A stretch of 64,000 bases of DNA from Pteria penguin. Taxonomy: Eukaryota; Mollusca; Bivalvia; Pterioida; Pteriidae. A model generated the notes under the pieces. It worked only from the letters and a program-made list of their open reading frames with translations. It did no database searches and had not been told where the DNA came from. Below are positions 1-13,600 of this stretch, piece after piece. The stretch lies in assembly GCA_035048485.1 (NCBI GenBank), contig CM068583.1:32043005-32107004 (forward strand), written 5' to 3'. Both the position numbers and the translations under genes were made by a program. The first letter of the stretch is position 1. Each line of letters starts with the position of its first letter.

Positions 1-780
1 CAGTACACATAACAATCATGTCACCTCTGTAATGCCATAGATAACAGTACACATAACAATCATGTCACCTCTATAATGCCATACATAACAGTACACATAA
101 CAATCATGTCACCTCTATAATGCCACAGATAACAGTAGACATATCAATCATGTCACTTCTATAATGCCACAGATAACAGTACATATAACAATCATGTCAC
201 CTCTATTATGCCACAGATAACAGTAGACATATCAATCATGTCACTTCTATAATGCCACAGATAACAGTACATATAACAATCATGTCACCTCTATTATGCC
301 ACAGATAACAGTACACATAATGATCATGTCACCTCTATAATGCCACAGATAACAGTACACATAATAATCATGTCACCTCTATAATGCCACAGATAACAGT
401 AGACATAACAATCATGTCACCTCTATAACCCACTAATAACAGTACACATAACAATCATGTCTATAATGATCATGTCACCTCTATAAAGCCATAGATAACA
501 GTAGACATAACAATCATGTCACCTCTATAATGCCACAGATAACAGTACACATAATGTTCATGTCACCTCTATAATGCCACAGATAACAATACACATAACA
601 ATCATGTCACCTCTATAATGACACAGATAACAGTACACATAATACTCATGTCACCTCTATAATGCTACAAATAACAGTACACATAACAGTCATGTCATCT
701 TTGATGCCACAAATAACAGTACACATAATAATCATGTCACCTCTATAATGCCACAGACACCTCAATTATGCGAAAGATCA
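1..780. repeat. 44 bp satellite/minisatellite, ~18 copies, continuing off the left edge
   Basis: The unit contains ACAATCATGTCACCTCTATA and GCCACAGATAACAGTACACA. Period 44 bp is exact for the first copies (starts 1, 45, 89), with higher-order alternation of 'agacatatcaatcatgtcactt' variants at about 130-265 and decay toward 930. It lies in an intron of the ICE1-like gene. Confidence 0.9.
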
Positions 781-1110
781 TAATTCATATAACAAACTTT
801 TATCTCTATAATGGCACAGATTATAGTATACATAATAATCATTTCATCTTAATAATGCCGCAGATTATAGTACATATGACAATGCTGCATTATGTAATGC
901 CACAGATTATTATACAAGAACATATTACAATTATTTCACCTCTATGATGAAAATCTCTATTGTGGTGGATGACATCCATGATCACTTCACTTGCCATTAG
1001 TATAAAATTGTGTAACACTGGTATGTATATATAGTTAAAACTGTGCTTTGAAAATTTATTCTATCAATTACTTATACACACAAGACAGATACCACTTTAT
1101 TGTGACTTAC

Positions 1111-4100
1111 CTTTTCAGATTTGTCCCCATTCTCTGCCAAACTCTGCATCAAACAATGCTCCATGACAACCAACACAGGACTTGTTCCTATCAATGTCAA
1201 AATAAATCATGAATATATCACTTAATACCAAATAAATTTTGTTTTTGCACATAGTTAAAATCATTTCTTATGCAAACAAGAAATTACGCTAATTCTTTGT
1301 TATTCTTCTTTTACTTCAAACAATACAGATGGTATTGACTGATTATGATTTCCATATATGTACTGAGATTCATCAATGAATGAGGATGAAGAAGTTAAGC
1401 TTGTACAAGGTACAGTAGGGACACATTGGTCACTGTCTACTAGACCTAATACAGACCTGTCTTGTTTCTGTACAGGACTTTAGGCCATACACCAGCAATA
1501 CTAACTGCAAGCATAGAACTATTCAAGTATCCACAGGACATGATGTGGTAAAACAGCACTCGAGCAAGTTCTATATCACCTTTAAATAAAATTATCAAGA
1601 TAACACAAGTTCTCTTATTATTATTAAAAAAAAATGAAGATATAACTATTTGTTTTCATTATTAAGGATCAATAGAATAGCCTTTACTCATAACTTATAA
1701 GTTTTATGTCAAGCTTTAAAAGAAACAGTTATATATTAACCTGACGAAAATGATTGCCATATTCTGGTAATCTTACTTTATAGTAGCAAAAAAAAAAAAA
1801 AAACAATAGATATCTATCAAATCACACTCCATATCAACGAAAGTTTCATTTGATATCTAGATTTTCTTTTGGTCTTTAAACATATACTTTTCTCCTTTAC
1901 TTACCATCAAATTTTGCAATTCCTGTTAATATTCGACTGTGAAAAAGAAATGAAACTGAGTCAAGAAATTATCCTTATTGAAAATAATATGTGTTTGTGA
2001 AATATTTGAAATATTTCTAAAATGCCTGACAGTGCACCAGTATGCACATTTTTCATTATGAAAATATGAAAACACTATCTGTATTTGTGAAAAAAGAATG
2101 CCCCCGGAAGAGACTTTGTCAGTACATGTATATGCTATTATCCTCAAACAAGGTCAAACTCCAAGGTCAAAGTTACAAGGTCAAAATTTTGATATGGATG
2201 GAAAGGTCTTGTCACAAGGAATACACATGTGAAATATGAAAGCCTTATTACTTACTTGTAAAAAGATATACCCAATGTTAAAGTTTTTGTAATGTAGGTC
2301 AAAGGTCATTGTCAAGGTAAAAAGGTTAAAATTTATTGTATTGACAGAAAGGTCTTGTCACATGGAATGTACATATGAAATATGAAAGCTTGATCTCTTA
2401 AAATTGAAAAGTTGTTCAAGTTTTTTACCACAGACAGACAAGCCAAAAACTAGATGCCCCTAATTCTTTGAATATGGGGGTATAAGTAATGTCCATAAAG
2501 ACTGGAAAGCAATGTAATGTAACTGTGTTTTGGCAAGAGTAGATAAAGAATGGTAGTCATTCACTGGACCTGGGATGATTGCAATTCATGTTAATGTAGA
2601 TGTTACTTTATGACAACATATCAGTTGATAATTTAGAAATTAAATTGGACATTTTCTGAGCAGTCCAGCTTAACCTACCATAATGCTAATCTCCCACATA
2701 TTGTCACTCCATCACGAAGAAATATAGCTTTCCATATGCTCTTTATCAGCATTTCCTTGGACATTTTCTAAAATTAAAATATTTTAATGCATATTGATTC
2801 AGAACATATGTACATGAATGCTGGTATATTTTCACTAATTACATGAATGAAAATTAAAAATATCAGACATATAATATTTCACAATTCTGATTTAGAATGA
2901 AATATATGCAGTTGAATTCTTTAACAAATCTTGACAATACACAAGGTTAGAGCTAATATTTTTCGGTTACTGTGGTGCTAAAATGATGATGACTTTGTAT
3001 CCCACTGAGTTGGTTGATTGAACACAATGTGACTCTGACATGAACTTGATGTTTCTTTTCAATGAGTTAAAAGAAACAACACTCATGTTTTGGGTCAAAA
3101 CTTTGTAAGAGTGCAAGAATACACAACAGTTGATTGCTGCAGATGGAAACATTAATTTCAAGTGTTCCCCTTTAATCATTTGGAGACAGTAATTGTATTG
3201 GATGTTTGCTATTGTTTTATGCCACATCAAGACTAATGCCCTTATGGCACCTGCGTAATAATGTTGTCCCATTGCTAGGAACTTACTCAACTATTTTAAG
3301 TGCCAACATAAACCATGACATGGGGCCTTAGTTTATACTGTCTCATCCCAAGGACAGGTAGGGAGGCAAAAGATGATAAATCTTCTAGGAAAAAACCAAG
3401 TTGATAGAATCAAACTACGGCTATTGATCTGAAGTCCAGCGTTATACCACAGAACCTTCCTGACAGACAGACAGGCAGAAAAATCACTATACACCCCCAC
3501 ACCTCCGTAAGGAAAAAACACAAAAATCACTATACTCCCCCACACCTCCATAAGGAAAAAACACAAAAATCACTAAACTCCCCCACACCTCCGAAAGGAA
3601 AAAACACAAAAATCACTATACACCCCCACACCTCTGTAAGGAAACAACACAAAAATCACTATACACCCCCACACCTCTGTAAGGAAACAAGCTCCATAAG
3701 TATAAGTATATATATACAACATTTTTATTAATGTTGTTCAAAATATTGCATCTAAGATTTGATAAAGCGCAAGGATAGACCAAATTGTTCTAATTCTGTT
3801 ATTTGTATTATTTTGCTTTGTACTTGTGAGTTATATGCATTATATAAGTATCCACAACATGAATAGATTTTGCATAATGAAAACATAGTGAAATGAATGA
3901 CTGTTCCTGAGAGTTGGAATTAAATGTACACATACATGTAAAAAACAAGGGACTTCTATATCTAAACTTTTATTTAAATATTCCTCCAGTGTTCTTCTTG
4001 AATGTAATGGAGTTTACAAACACCTACCCATTCCTCCTGTCTGAATAAATATTGCAATAATTGGAGTATTCTGCTTTCCCCAGTAGCCAAGAATGGATCA

Positions 4101-4638
4101 GTCCGTGTTGTGCAAGTTTGGTTTTCCTTACAATAGCTGACAATGAAATTGAAGACTTCACTCTCACTGCATTTCAATTTCTGTCAAACAAACACAACAA
4201 GTTTTAAAATAAAAATAAATTCACATATAAAGCTTGATCGAGTATAGATAGCTATAATTAAAAGACTTACTTATTTTAATTATTTATTTGAATTCTACTT
4301 TATTTCATGTCTTTTCAACACATTATCATTGATGCAAAAGTTTTAGGTACCAAGAAGGAGAAAAAATCAATTGTCAATCATTCCATAAGAACTGACAACT
4401 TTAATCTTTTCCTAAGAAATATAAAATAATAAAGCGTACAATAGCCTTTTTCTCAAAGATATTAAAGACTTCAACACTTCTGCTTAATCCTTAACAATGA
4501 GCTGATTTACCTGCACTATCCAATTCATCAGTACAACACAAACATATGCCACAGAGTTAATGCCCTTGATTACTTGAGTAACCTCTTCAACAGTAATGGA
4601 TTGGTTCTGCATGTACCTATTCATGACTTTCTCTATTT
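1111..4638 (-). CDS. ICE1: C-terminal helical exons (16-20) of the ICE1-like gene
   Basis: Five exons (4511-4638, 4028-4180, 2698-2767, 1457-1579, 1111-1187) encode a more conserved-looking, helix-rich segment unlike the low-complexity middle: IEKVMNRYMQNQSITVEEV, VFNFIVSYCKENQ, ILQLLQYLFRQEEW, LARVLFYHIMSCGYLNSSM, GVWPKVLYRNKTGTSPVLVV, MEHCLMQSLAENGDKSEK. The last donor at 1110/1111 is phase 0, so coding continues left of the window. The exon 18 donor is ambiguous: GTGGGAG at 2697 keeps frame, while the stronger-looking GTAGGT at 2676 does not. Confidence 0.65.
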
Positions 4639-7600
4639 CTGAATTTAAAAAATATCTAATTCCATCAGAGAGAGAGAGAGAGAGAGAAAGAGAGAGGGAT
4701 ATCTTGCATCATATGGACTGCTGATTATTATTAAAACAAGCATCAACTTACATTTGGTGAAGAACAATACAAGTATACAACAAGTACATATCACATTCCT
4801 TAGATGACAAATGACAGATAATGAAATACGTTACTAAACTATTGTATATTATTATCATTTATTCTAGTTACATTAATATCAGGTCTCTGAGTATTCAGGT
4901 CAGTTTTCTGTTTGTAAGTAAAGTTTGTGCAAACAGGCCATGATCCCAATTAATCACCAATGATACCATACATCAAAATACCCTCCTTCCTTTCATTTCC
5001 TTTTAAAATATTCAAAACAGATACACTCAAATATCAATGCATTCATCTGATTGGAAGAATAACATGTATATATAACTGTGAAATCATTGTAATCTTTGGT
5101 GAATCCTCATCAGCTCTGACTGGAGACACAAATTGGAATCACTTGCATTTAGATATGTTTTAATCTTTTGGAAAAACTGACCTAAATTACTAAATGAATT
5201 ATATGGACAGTCAGTGTTGCAAATTTGTGTTAGAACAGCTAACACTTCCAGTTGATTATGCAAGATCAGGGAATTTTCTATTCCAGTATCCCATCCATTT
5301 AAATGAAAGAAATGGAAAAAGGTTAAGCCGGTGTGGCCGAGTGGATAAGGTGCTCAGTTCATGATTGAAAGGTCCCGGGTTAAACTCCAGCCCTGGGCAC
5401 ATCGGAGTTCACTCTTTCAGATAAGACAATAAAAACCGAGGTCCCATGTCACGGTAGGCATGGCACGTAAAAGATCCCTCACTGCTTGGGGTGGGTCCGT
5501 TGCAAAGGTCTAAATTTGTATGCAATGCATCAGGCAGATGCCATCACCAAATATGTGAAAAAATCATGGAGTGATGTAAAACAATACTCATTCAATCAAT
5601 CAATCAATCAATCAATGCGAAATGGTTAGGTGAAGCAGTATTCAGGTTGTACAAGAAAGTTAGTTTTTACCTGAAAGACAATTTAACAGTGGTTTGCATT
5701 GTATAAAGTCTCCCCTTGCATAATACATAATACACTCAATGTCAATGGTCACGATTCCTAATAGATTCAGTGAACTAGAATTCTTTGCTATACATGGCAA
5801 TTTCAGTCAAGTTTGGATAAAATCTAGGCCCAGTCTGGGAGATTTGCAGTTAAATGATAATGGTGTTCACAATGTTATATTTATGAACAACAATTCCTTG
5901 ATTGATATCTACACATGGTACCCCGTAATCTTTTTTATTTTCAAATTTGGTTCAAGACCTTAAATTGCCCTTTTGTACAAAAAAAAAAAAAGGATTGATA
6001 GATAACAAGGAAGAATTCTTCACACTCAACAAACTCTGTTTGAAAGTGATATAATGATCTAGAATGATTTTTATTTCCAAAACACACCATGGTGAAAACT
6101 GACTGATAATTGTTTTATGTTACTCCATGGTTATTTCATAGGTGATTGTTTTATATTACTCCATGGTTATTTCATAGGTGATTGTTTTATGTTACTCCAT
6201 GGTTATTTCATAGGTGATTGTTTTATATTACTCCATGGTTATTTCATATGGTGATTGTATCTGCATGATGCATTGCATAGAAATTTTGTTTTTTGCAAGG
6301 GACCCACTGAAGCAGTGAGGGACCTTTTATTTTCCACGTCGACCATGACACTGGACCTCGGTTTTTACTGTCTCATCAAAAAGACAGGACACCAGTGAGC
6401 CCATGCTGGGAACTGATCCCAGGACCTCTCAGTCACAAGCCAAGCACCTAATCCACTGAGTAACACCAGCTTTCATATTGAAATGTCATACTATATATAT
6501 AAATACCTGCAAAGTGGTCAACAGATTTAACTACAGCTCCTTTTCCTTGCAAATCTTCAGCCTTGAAATCTGAGGCAGTGTCCAAGGATGCCTTCATGAT
6601 CCCATTATCTTCCAGTAGATTTTTCTGTGGTTGGTTTGCAGATGAGTTACATTCTTCTTGCAAACACTGTACAAACAAATTCCAAAAAAATATTACATTG
6701 AATCATTCTTTAACACCTAAATAGTTTATGTAACTATCCTTGTTCACAAAGAAGTATAAAGAAACATAACAAATATATTACATACAAATATTATATAATT
6801 TACATATTCTACATTTCTCCTACTTTAATTTATTTGTATTGATTGATTTTTGTTTAACGTCACACCACGAATATTTCAGGTATATGGTGACGGCATCTGC
6901 CTGATGCAGGGGATCTTTTACGTGCCAAGCATACCACGTCACAGGGCCTCGGTTTTGACTGTCTCGTCTGAAAGACAGGACACTGGCACAACCAAAGTGG
7001 GACTCGAACCCTGGCCTCAAGATCAGGAAGCGAGCGCAATACCACTAGGCCATGCCAGCTTAACTTATTTGTAACTGGTTTTAGAAATAAAAGTTGATTC
7101 AAAAACATGTATGCTTAAGTATCTCTACAAACATTGCTGCAATATATTAACAATCATCTTACAAGTTTTTTCTCTGAAGACACATCGTTCAAATCAAGAT
7201 TTCCAGAGTCGACACTTTTTCTTTTTTTCTTCTGTTTAGGCTTTGAAGTGCTGTAGAGTAGAAACAAATGGTGCACTTATACAGTATCTACTTAGTATTA
7301 CATTCTGCTCTCTAAATTACATTCAACAGAAGAATGGATGTGGTGCTAGACTTCAACTTACATAAAATCAGACAATGTGATAAGACCATGAACTTAAATT
7401 AAGGATCCCGGTTTTGATTCAATAGGAAAATATATGCCATAACAGAATGTGTCCTTCAAGACATCAAATGATATGATGGAACCTTTTGTATGTCTTACTG
7501 GATAACTGATATCATATAGAACTGACCAACATGGTGTATTATTACATATATTTTTAATAATAAACACAAGAATACTAACCTTTTCAAAAGTTTATCTGGA

Positions 7601-10600
7601 GTTTTCCTTTTCTCCTCAAATGAAGGAGACAATGACCTTTTTATTGCAACAACATTGGAATTATGTGGTTTGACAGTGATTGCATCTGGTGGTGCCTGGC
7701 TGTGGAAGTTGCAAAGTGAACCAGAAAACTTGGAACTTCCAGATGATGGAGGAGTTAAGGTCGTGTTTCTATGCTGAGGTGTCGCTGTTAATGGTGTTAG
7801 GAAAGACACTGGAGTACACAATGAAGTAGAATCACTACTGTCTGAACAAGGTGTACCTATCACAGGTGGTAGGTTGAGCATTGGCAATGAGTTCTCATCA
7901 CTTACAGCTGGGGATCCTGGGAGTGGGGACAGTGGTCTGGTATCCCTCAAAGGGGAAGGGGGTAAAGGAGAAATTGGCATTGGAAGGAGGAATTCAAAAG
8001 GTGAAGGTGGGAGGGGAGACACAGGTGATGAGGGTGACATAGATGATCTAGGGCTTGCTGGGTTTGAAAGTTTCCCTGTAAATGCAGCGAGCTCTGGCGA
8101 CACCACTGTAGATGGAGACTGACTAGAATGTATGGATTTATTTAGAGTACTTTTAAGTAGACTAGAACAAGCAGAGTTTGGCACATATGTAGAAATTTTG
8201 TTAGAGTCTTTAATGTAACTTTGCAATGAATTCTCCTTGTCATGCTCCTCTTTCACATTCGATACTAATGGAGTCTGTTCAACATCCTTTGTTCTACTGG
8301 ATTCAGCAAATGAATGACCTTTTTCAGATCCTACTAATTTACATTCTGATACAGAATAAGCACCATCTATGGTGACAGTGCTATTCTTGACTGTACACAC
8401 AGTATTCTGCACACTGTCCTTGGTAACAGATGTTGAGCTATTACTGTCCACCAGTTTTGGGGAAGGGATATTACTAACATCATCTGTTCTCTTAACATCT
8501 TTATCTGTCATAACTGCTCCTGTTTCGGAACCATTGGTGGATTCCATCATACTCTGATCTTGTGAGTTTTGAGAGCAATCGCCACCTTCAGTATACACAA
8601 CATTGAAATCTTTTCGCTCTGTGGACATTTCTTTCTCGTGGTTTTCATTAGACAATATAGGTGGAGATTTGAGGACAAAACCTGTACTACACTGCCTAGC
8701 CATTGATCTGGTCATCCTTTTGTCATCCACTGGGTCTGAGCTTTCTTCACCTTTAGTTTTCTCTTTTCCTGTATCTGTACTTTTTTCCTTGTTATGTAAG
8801 GGCCTCAAACTCTCTGGTGTTCTAGGAGTATTTACACTATTAGAAGATTCAGTTTTTGTTTCTTTTGCAGTCACTTCACGTCTGTCATCTAGCTTCAGTT
8901 CATGAACTACATGTCTGTCCTCTTTTAGACAGTGATCAACATTGTTCAGCGATTTATCAAAGTTGAGTTCTCTCTGAACATCAAGTTTGGTCTTTGACAT
9001 AATTTCCACATCTGTATTTGTATTATCATTATTGGGTAATTTTCCACTCAAAAGTTTTGTTTTACTTCTTGATCTTGTGCAAGCAACAACACTCTCTGAA
9101 TTATTCATATTTGCATCGTCTTTTGATCCCAGTAATAGTTTTGATGGTGTATGTTTATTTGCAGAATCAACCTTAAGCTGCCTTTCATTTGCACCCTTTT
9201 GTTCCAATTTCTCTTTTTGGTCACAGAACATTTCTTTTTTTGCAATACTACATTCCAGATTTCGCTTTGCTGCCTCAGACACATTTTTCTTAGATACAGG
9301 ATCCAAACTTTGTTGAACATCATTATTTTTTTCTTGCTGGACAGATGAAGACTTTGCTAATTTTACTTCACTTTGAGCATTTTCATTTGGAAGACTTGAT
9401 GAATGATTAGGACTTAGTTTCATTTCATTCATCAACACATTTTGTTCATTGAGCAGTGAATCCGATGAGATGCTAAGGGATTTGGTCAGTGTTCGTGTAA
9501 TTGGTCTATTTGGAGAACTTAACTGAGCCTTTCGCTTCTCTTCTGATAGTTTCTCTTTGTCTTGTGTATGAACACAATCATCTTTGCTGGATAAATTGTC
9601 ACTAACAATGCTTTTTACAGTTTTGTCACCCAGCATTCCCTTTCCGTCACTACACTCGAAACTTCCAGTTTCTGATCGAATAAGTCGTTTTTTATCTGAC
9701 ACTTGGTCATCAGTTTTGTGATCAGAAGAGTTCTCCTTCACACAAAGTTCTCCATTATTTGTCCTAACATGAGTATTGTTTTGTGATATGTCTAGTGATG
9801 ATTTAATGAATTCTTTAAATGCGGAATTTTCATGCTTCACAAATGAATCACTCTTATTCACATTGCTATGTAATGCTTGGTTCTCTTCGTCTGAATCAGA
9901 CAAATTCATCGTCTCACCCTTAACAAAAAATCCATTATACTCAGTTTTCGTTTTCTCCTTACTGTATTCCTTTTCAGACACAGTATCATTCCCATGTTGT
10001 GTGAAGTGCTTTTTGTTCGATTTCAAATCTTTTGTTAAAATCCGATTTCTTAAGGAATAAGAAAGAGGTGATCTTGATCCCTTTCGTAATGGATTACTTT
10101 GAAACAGTTTTGGTGAATGGCATTGGGGTAGTTGTTTCCTTGCATACTGCTGCCTTGAATGAGTGGTCATAGGTTCGCTTTCATCTGAATCTCCTAAATA
10201 TTCATCACAATCATCAGGATTGTTTTCTTCTGCAACTCTATTCTAAAGAAGACAGAGACACATACATGTAACAGAATTCAAACTGTTTAGGAATACTTTC
10301 CTCAAATAAAAACAATTTGCCATCAGTAGAAGACAGAACTAATGGAGGATAGAAAGAATTAAAAGCACACTTGGGAATTTTTTTCAAAATGTCACAAAAA
10401 ATTGTGGATCATTTTGGATAAGTTTTGTCGAAATTCATGGGGTTGTGTACTGGTATGAATATCTTGAATGTCCCGTGTTTGAGCTAAAATCAAAGTTTTA
10501 GGAATGACCAATAATGTGTGTCTTAGCTATAAATGGCAAGCCATAGAAGTCATTTTAAAAACTAATTCTGTTAAGCTAACATTTATAAATTTGAGATATG

Positions 10601-13600
10601 TCCATGAGCTGGATTAATACCCCTGGGACAACAAATTTGGAATAAGATAAAGTGTATGTGTTGTACTTGTCATGGTAAATAATTCATGATTCATAATGTG
10701 TGTGAAATATGAAACTCTCTTAAATACATTTCTTACCCAAATTATTATTACAAGGTCATAGTACCATGTCAAGGTCACAAGGTCACATGATTTAGTATCA
10801 AAATGTAGAAATTATTATGGAAAATTTGTTTGTGCAATATGAAAGCCCTATTGATTATACTGTAAGAAAAACCTGCTTACAGAACTTACTAACCAAATTA
10901 TTAATACAAGACCAAAGTTCAAGGTCACTAGGTCAAATGTCTTGGTATCAAAATGTAGAACTTGTTATGGTGGATGTGTGTGTGTGACTTTAAGCCCAAT
11001 TCCTTATGCTGTAAGGGAAACCTGTTCACAATACTTCTTAACCAAGTTATTATTACAAGATTAAAGTTCAAAGTGAAGCTCAACAGGTCAAACGTCTTAG
11101 TATCGAAATGTAGTACTTGTTATGGTGAACTAGAGCAGTCCTAAATACCTGCCACGCATGCAATAATTCATCCCAAGATACATCACTGGTATGAGTGTAA
11201 TTGATGTCCCACTGTACATTTTGAGGTAAAATCAATGAAATCAATCTGGTTTGGGTGCACTCTGACCTTATCCTTGTGGATATGATCTTGGTTCAAGGTC
11301 ATTACACATCCTTGGGTCATGGACAACAATTGTGTAAACAAGGTTATACCAACTATGTCTATTGTGACCTTGACCTTTGACCTTGGTTCAAGGTCATGAC
11401 CCCCCTTAGATCCTAAGCAACAATTCTGTGAAATATTATTGAAATCTGTGCACAGGGCAAGAATTTATGGCCCAACAAGGTTTGGTGGACAGACAGACAG
11501 ACAGACAGACAGACATGGTGACTCCTATATACCTCCCAAACTTTGTTTGGCCCTATCCCTTAAAGTTAAAAAAAACTGCTTACAGAAATTCTTAACCAGA
11601 CAAACAGATGAACAGAGTGATTCCTATATGCCCCCCAACAAACTTCATTTGTTGGGGGGGAGGGTGTAAAGTCTAGGTGTTGCTTATTTGGCTTTAATTT
11701 CTTCCTAGATTGATTAATTATGAAACATATATTCATGAGCACAAAAAGTTAATTCTTACAGAGTGAAATTTGCAAAATAACTAGTTTACTTACTCTTAAT
11801 GGCACAGGAGAAGGCGGTAAGGGGGATAACACATTGGCTAGAGGACTGAAGGAAAATGCCAAGCTAAAGATGTCATCCTCATCATCATTATCATCTATAT
11901 TATCATCTTTGTCATCAGTAATATTTCTTGTCTCTAAGTTTTCCTCAGCAGGGACTGGAACCTCTTCCAAAGATTCTGCAGAAAAGTACAAAGATGTCAC
12001 CTTGATTATTTCTGAAGTTTGGTTTTAAAGAGATGTATATTTGCCAAACAAGTATGAGTAAAACTATAGTTACGAGTAATGAATAATAATATCTATTATT
12101 ACCTTCTTCTTGTGAAGTTTCTTCTTGGGAATCTGCTGAATTGAAGTAAGTTTCCACCTTAAGACGTTTCTGCCCCCGTGGCAGTAATCCTGCATTCAAA
12201 TGAGAACATATTAATCATAATTTATGTTCATATCATGAAAGTCCAAGGACATTCTACATGGCTCAAACATGTCTCATTGTATCAGAGTCTGGAAAATTTG
12301 TTCCTCAATTCAGTATCTTAGTCAAATGTCAGCCGTAAGGATAGTCCAAAAGACAAGTTGTAAGTGAAATACACCAAGTATGACGCTAAACTGTGTTCTG
12401 ATGTAGAGATTATACTATTACTTTAGTTTGAAAATTACAAACAGCCAAATATAGCTGTTCCCTGTCCATATTGTTATTACAAAGGTGTGACAGACAGACA
12501 CGGGGAATGGCAGAGTAAACAGTAAATCTCACTGTTCTTTGTATGAGACACAGGTGCATGTACCTAAAACTATGCTGAATATAGGAACAACATCAAAGGC
12601 TTGGATATCATTAATCCTGTACACATAATGTGCCTTTTTCATAAAACAGATGTAACTTTGTTGATCTCTCTCTCTCTCCCTCTCTCAACTTTTAATGATG
12701 AATGAAACTGAAACAGAAGTAGGAATTTGACCACTCACCTTTCTCCTTAAGAATCTGATGATATTCATCCATTCTCTTCTGTAAAATTGCAATGAAAGAA
12801 CTTATAGCAATTAACTAATATTTTTGTGGTATTTTTTTATAAAGTTCATCTTGCATGTCCAAGTGAGAACTTTGTCTCTTAATCAAGAGCTCAAATCTAC
12901 TATATCCATATCCTTGTAGGACGTACAAGTATTTCAAATGACTGAATTATAAAGGTGGTGTCAAGGACAGATCTAGCATAAAATATGTAAACTGAAAGCA
13001 AAATTTGAGCCATAGTACAAAACAATAAACAAAGCATAGTATAATCAAAGATATGAACCAAGCTCGTGGTAATCAAAGATATGAACCAAGCTCGTGATAA
13101 TCAAAGATATGAACCAAGCTCGTGATATTCAAAGATATGAACCAAGCTCATGTTTGTCAAACACTAAAGCCTCAATCAACCATATAATAAGAGTTGTTAT
13201 GGGTCAAAATGTAAATATTAAGGTTTCAAAAGAAAACACCAGTCATTGGGAATATATGTATGAAATGTATTCATATACATATTTAGACTTCGAAAAAAAA
13301 AAAATAATAATAGATTGATTGATTGATTTTTGTTTAACGTTACACCACAAATATTTCACTCATATGGTAACGGCATCTGCCTGATGTGGGGCACACAAAT
13401 TTTGACCTTTGCAACGGACCCACCCTTAGCAGTGAGGGATCTTTAATGTGCCATGCATACCATGACACAGGGCCTCGGTTTTTACTGTCTCATACAAAAG
13501 ACATGACACCGGTATGACCAGAGTGGGACTCGAACCCCGGCCTCCAGATCAGGAGGCAAGAGCAATACCCCTAGGCCACGCTGGCTTAATAATAATAGAA

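Noticed and set aside
1..780. Possible CRISPR-like array
   Set aside because: The repeats are directly adjacent 44 bp units with no unique spacers; this is a eukaryotic minisatellite.
8603..9348. Plus-strand ORFs of 62-109 residues opposite the large ICE1 exon
   Set aside because: They are antisense shadows: the minus-strand frame is open for 887 codons with matching splice sites and phase.
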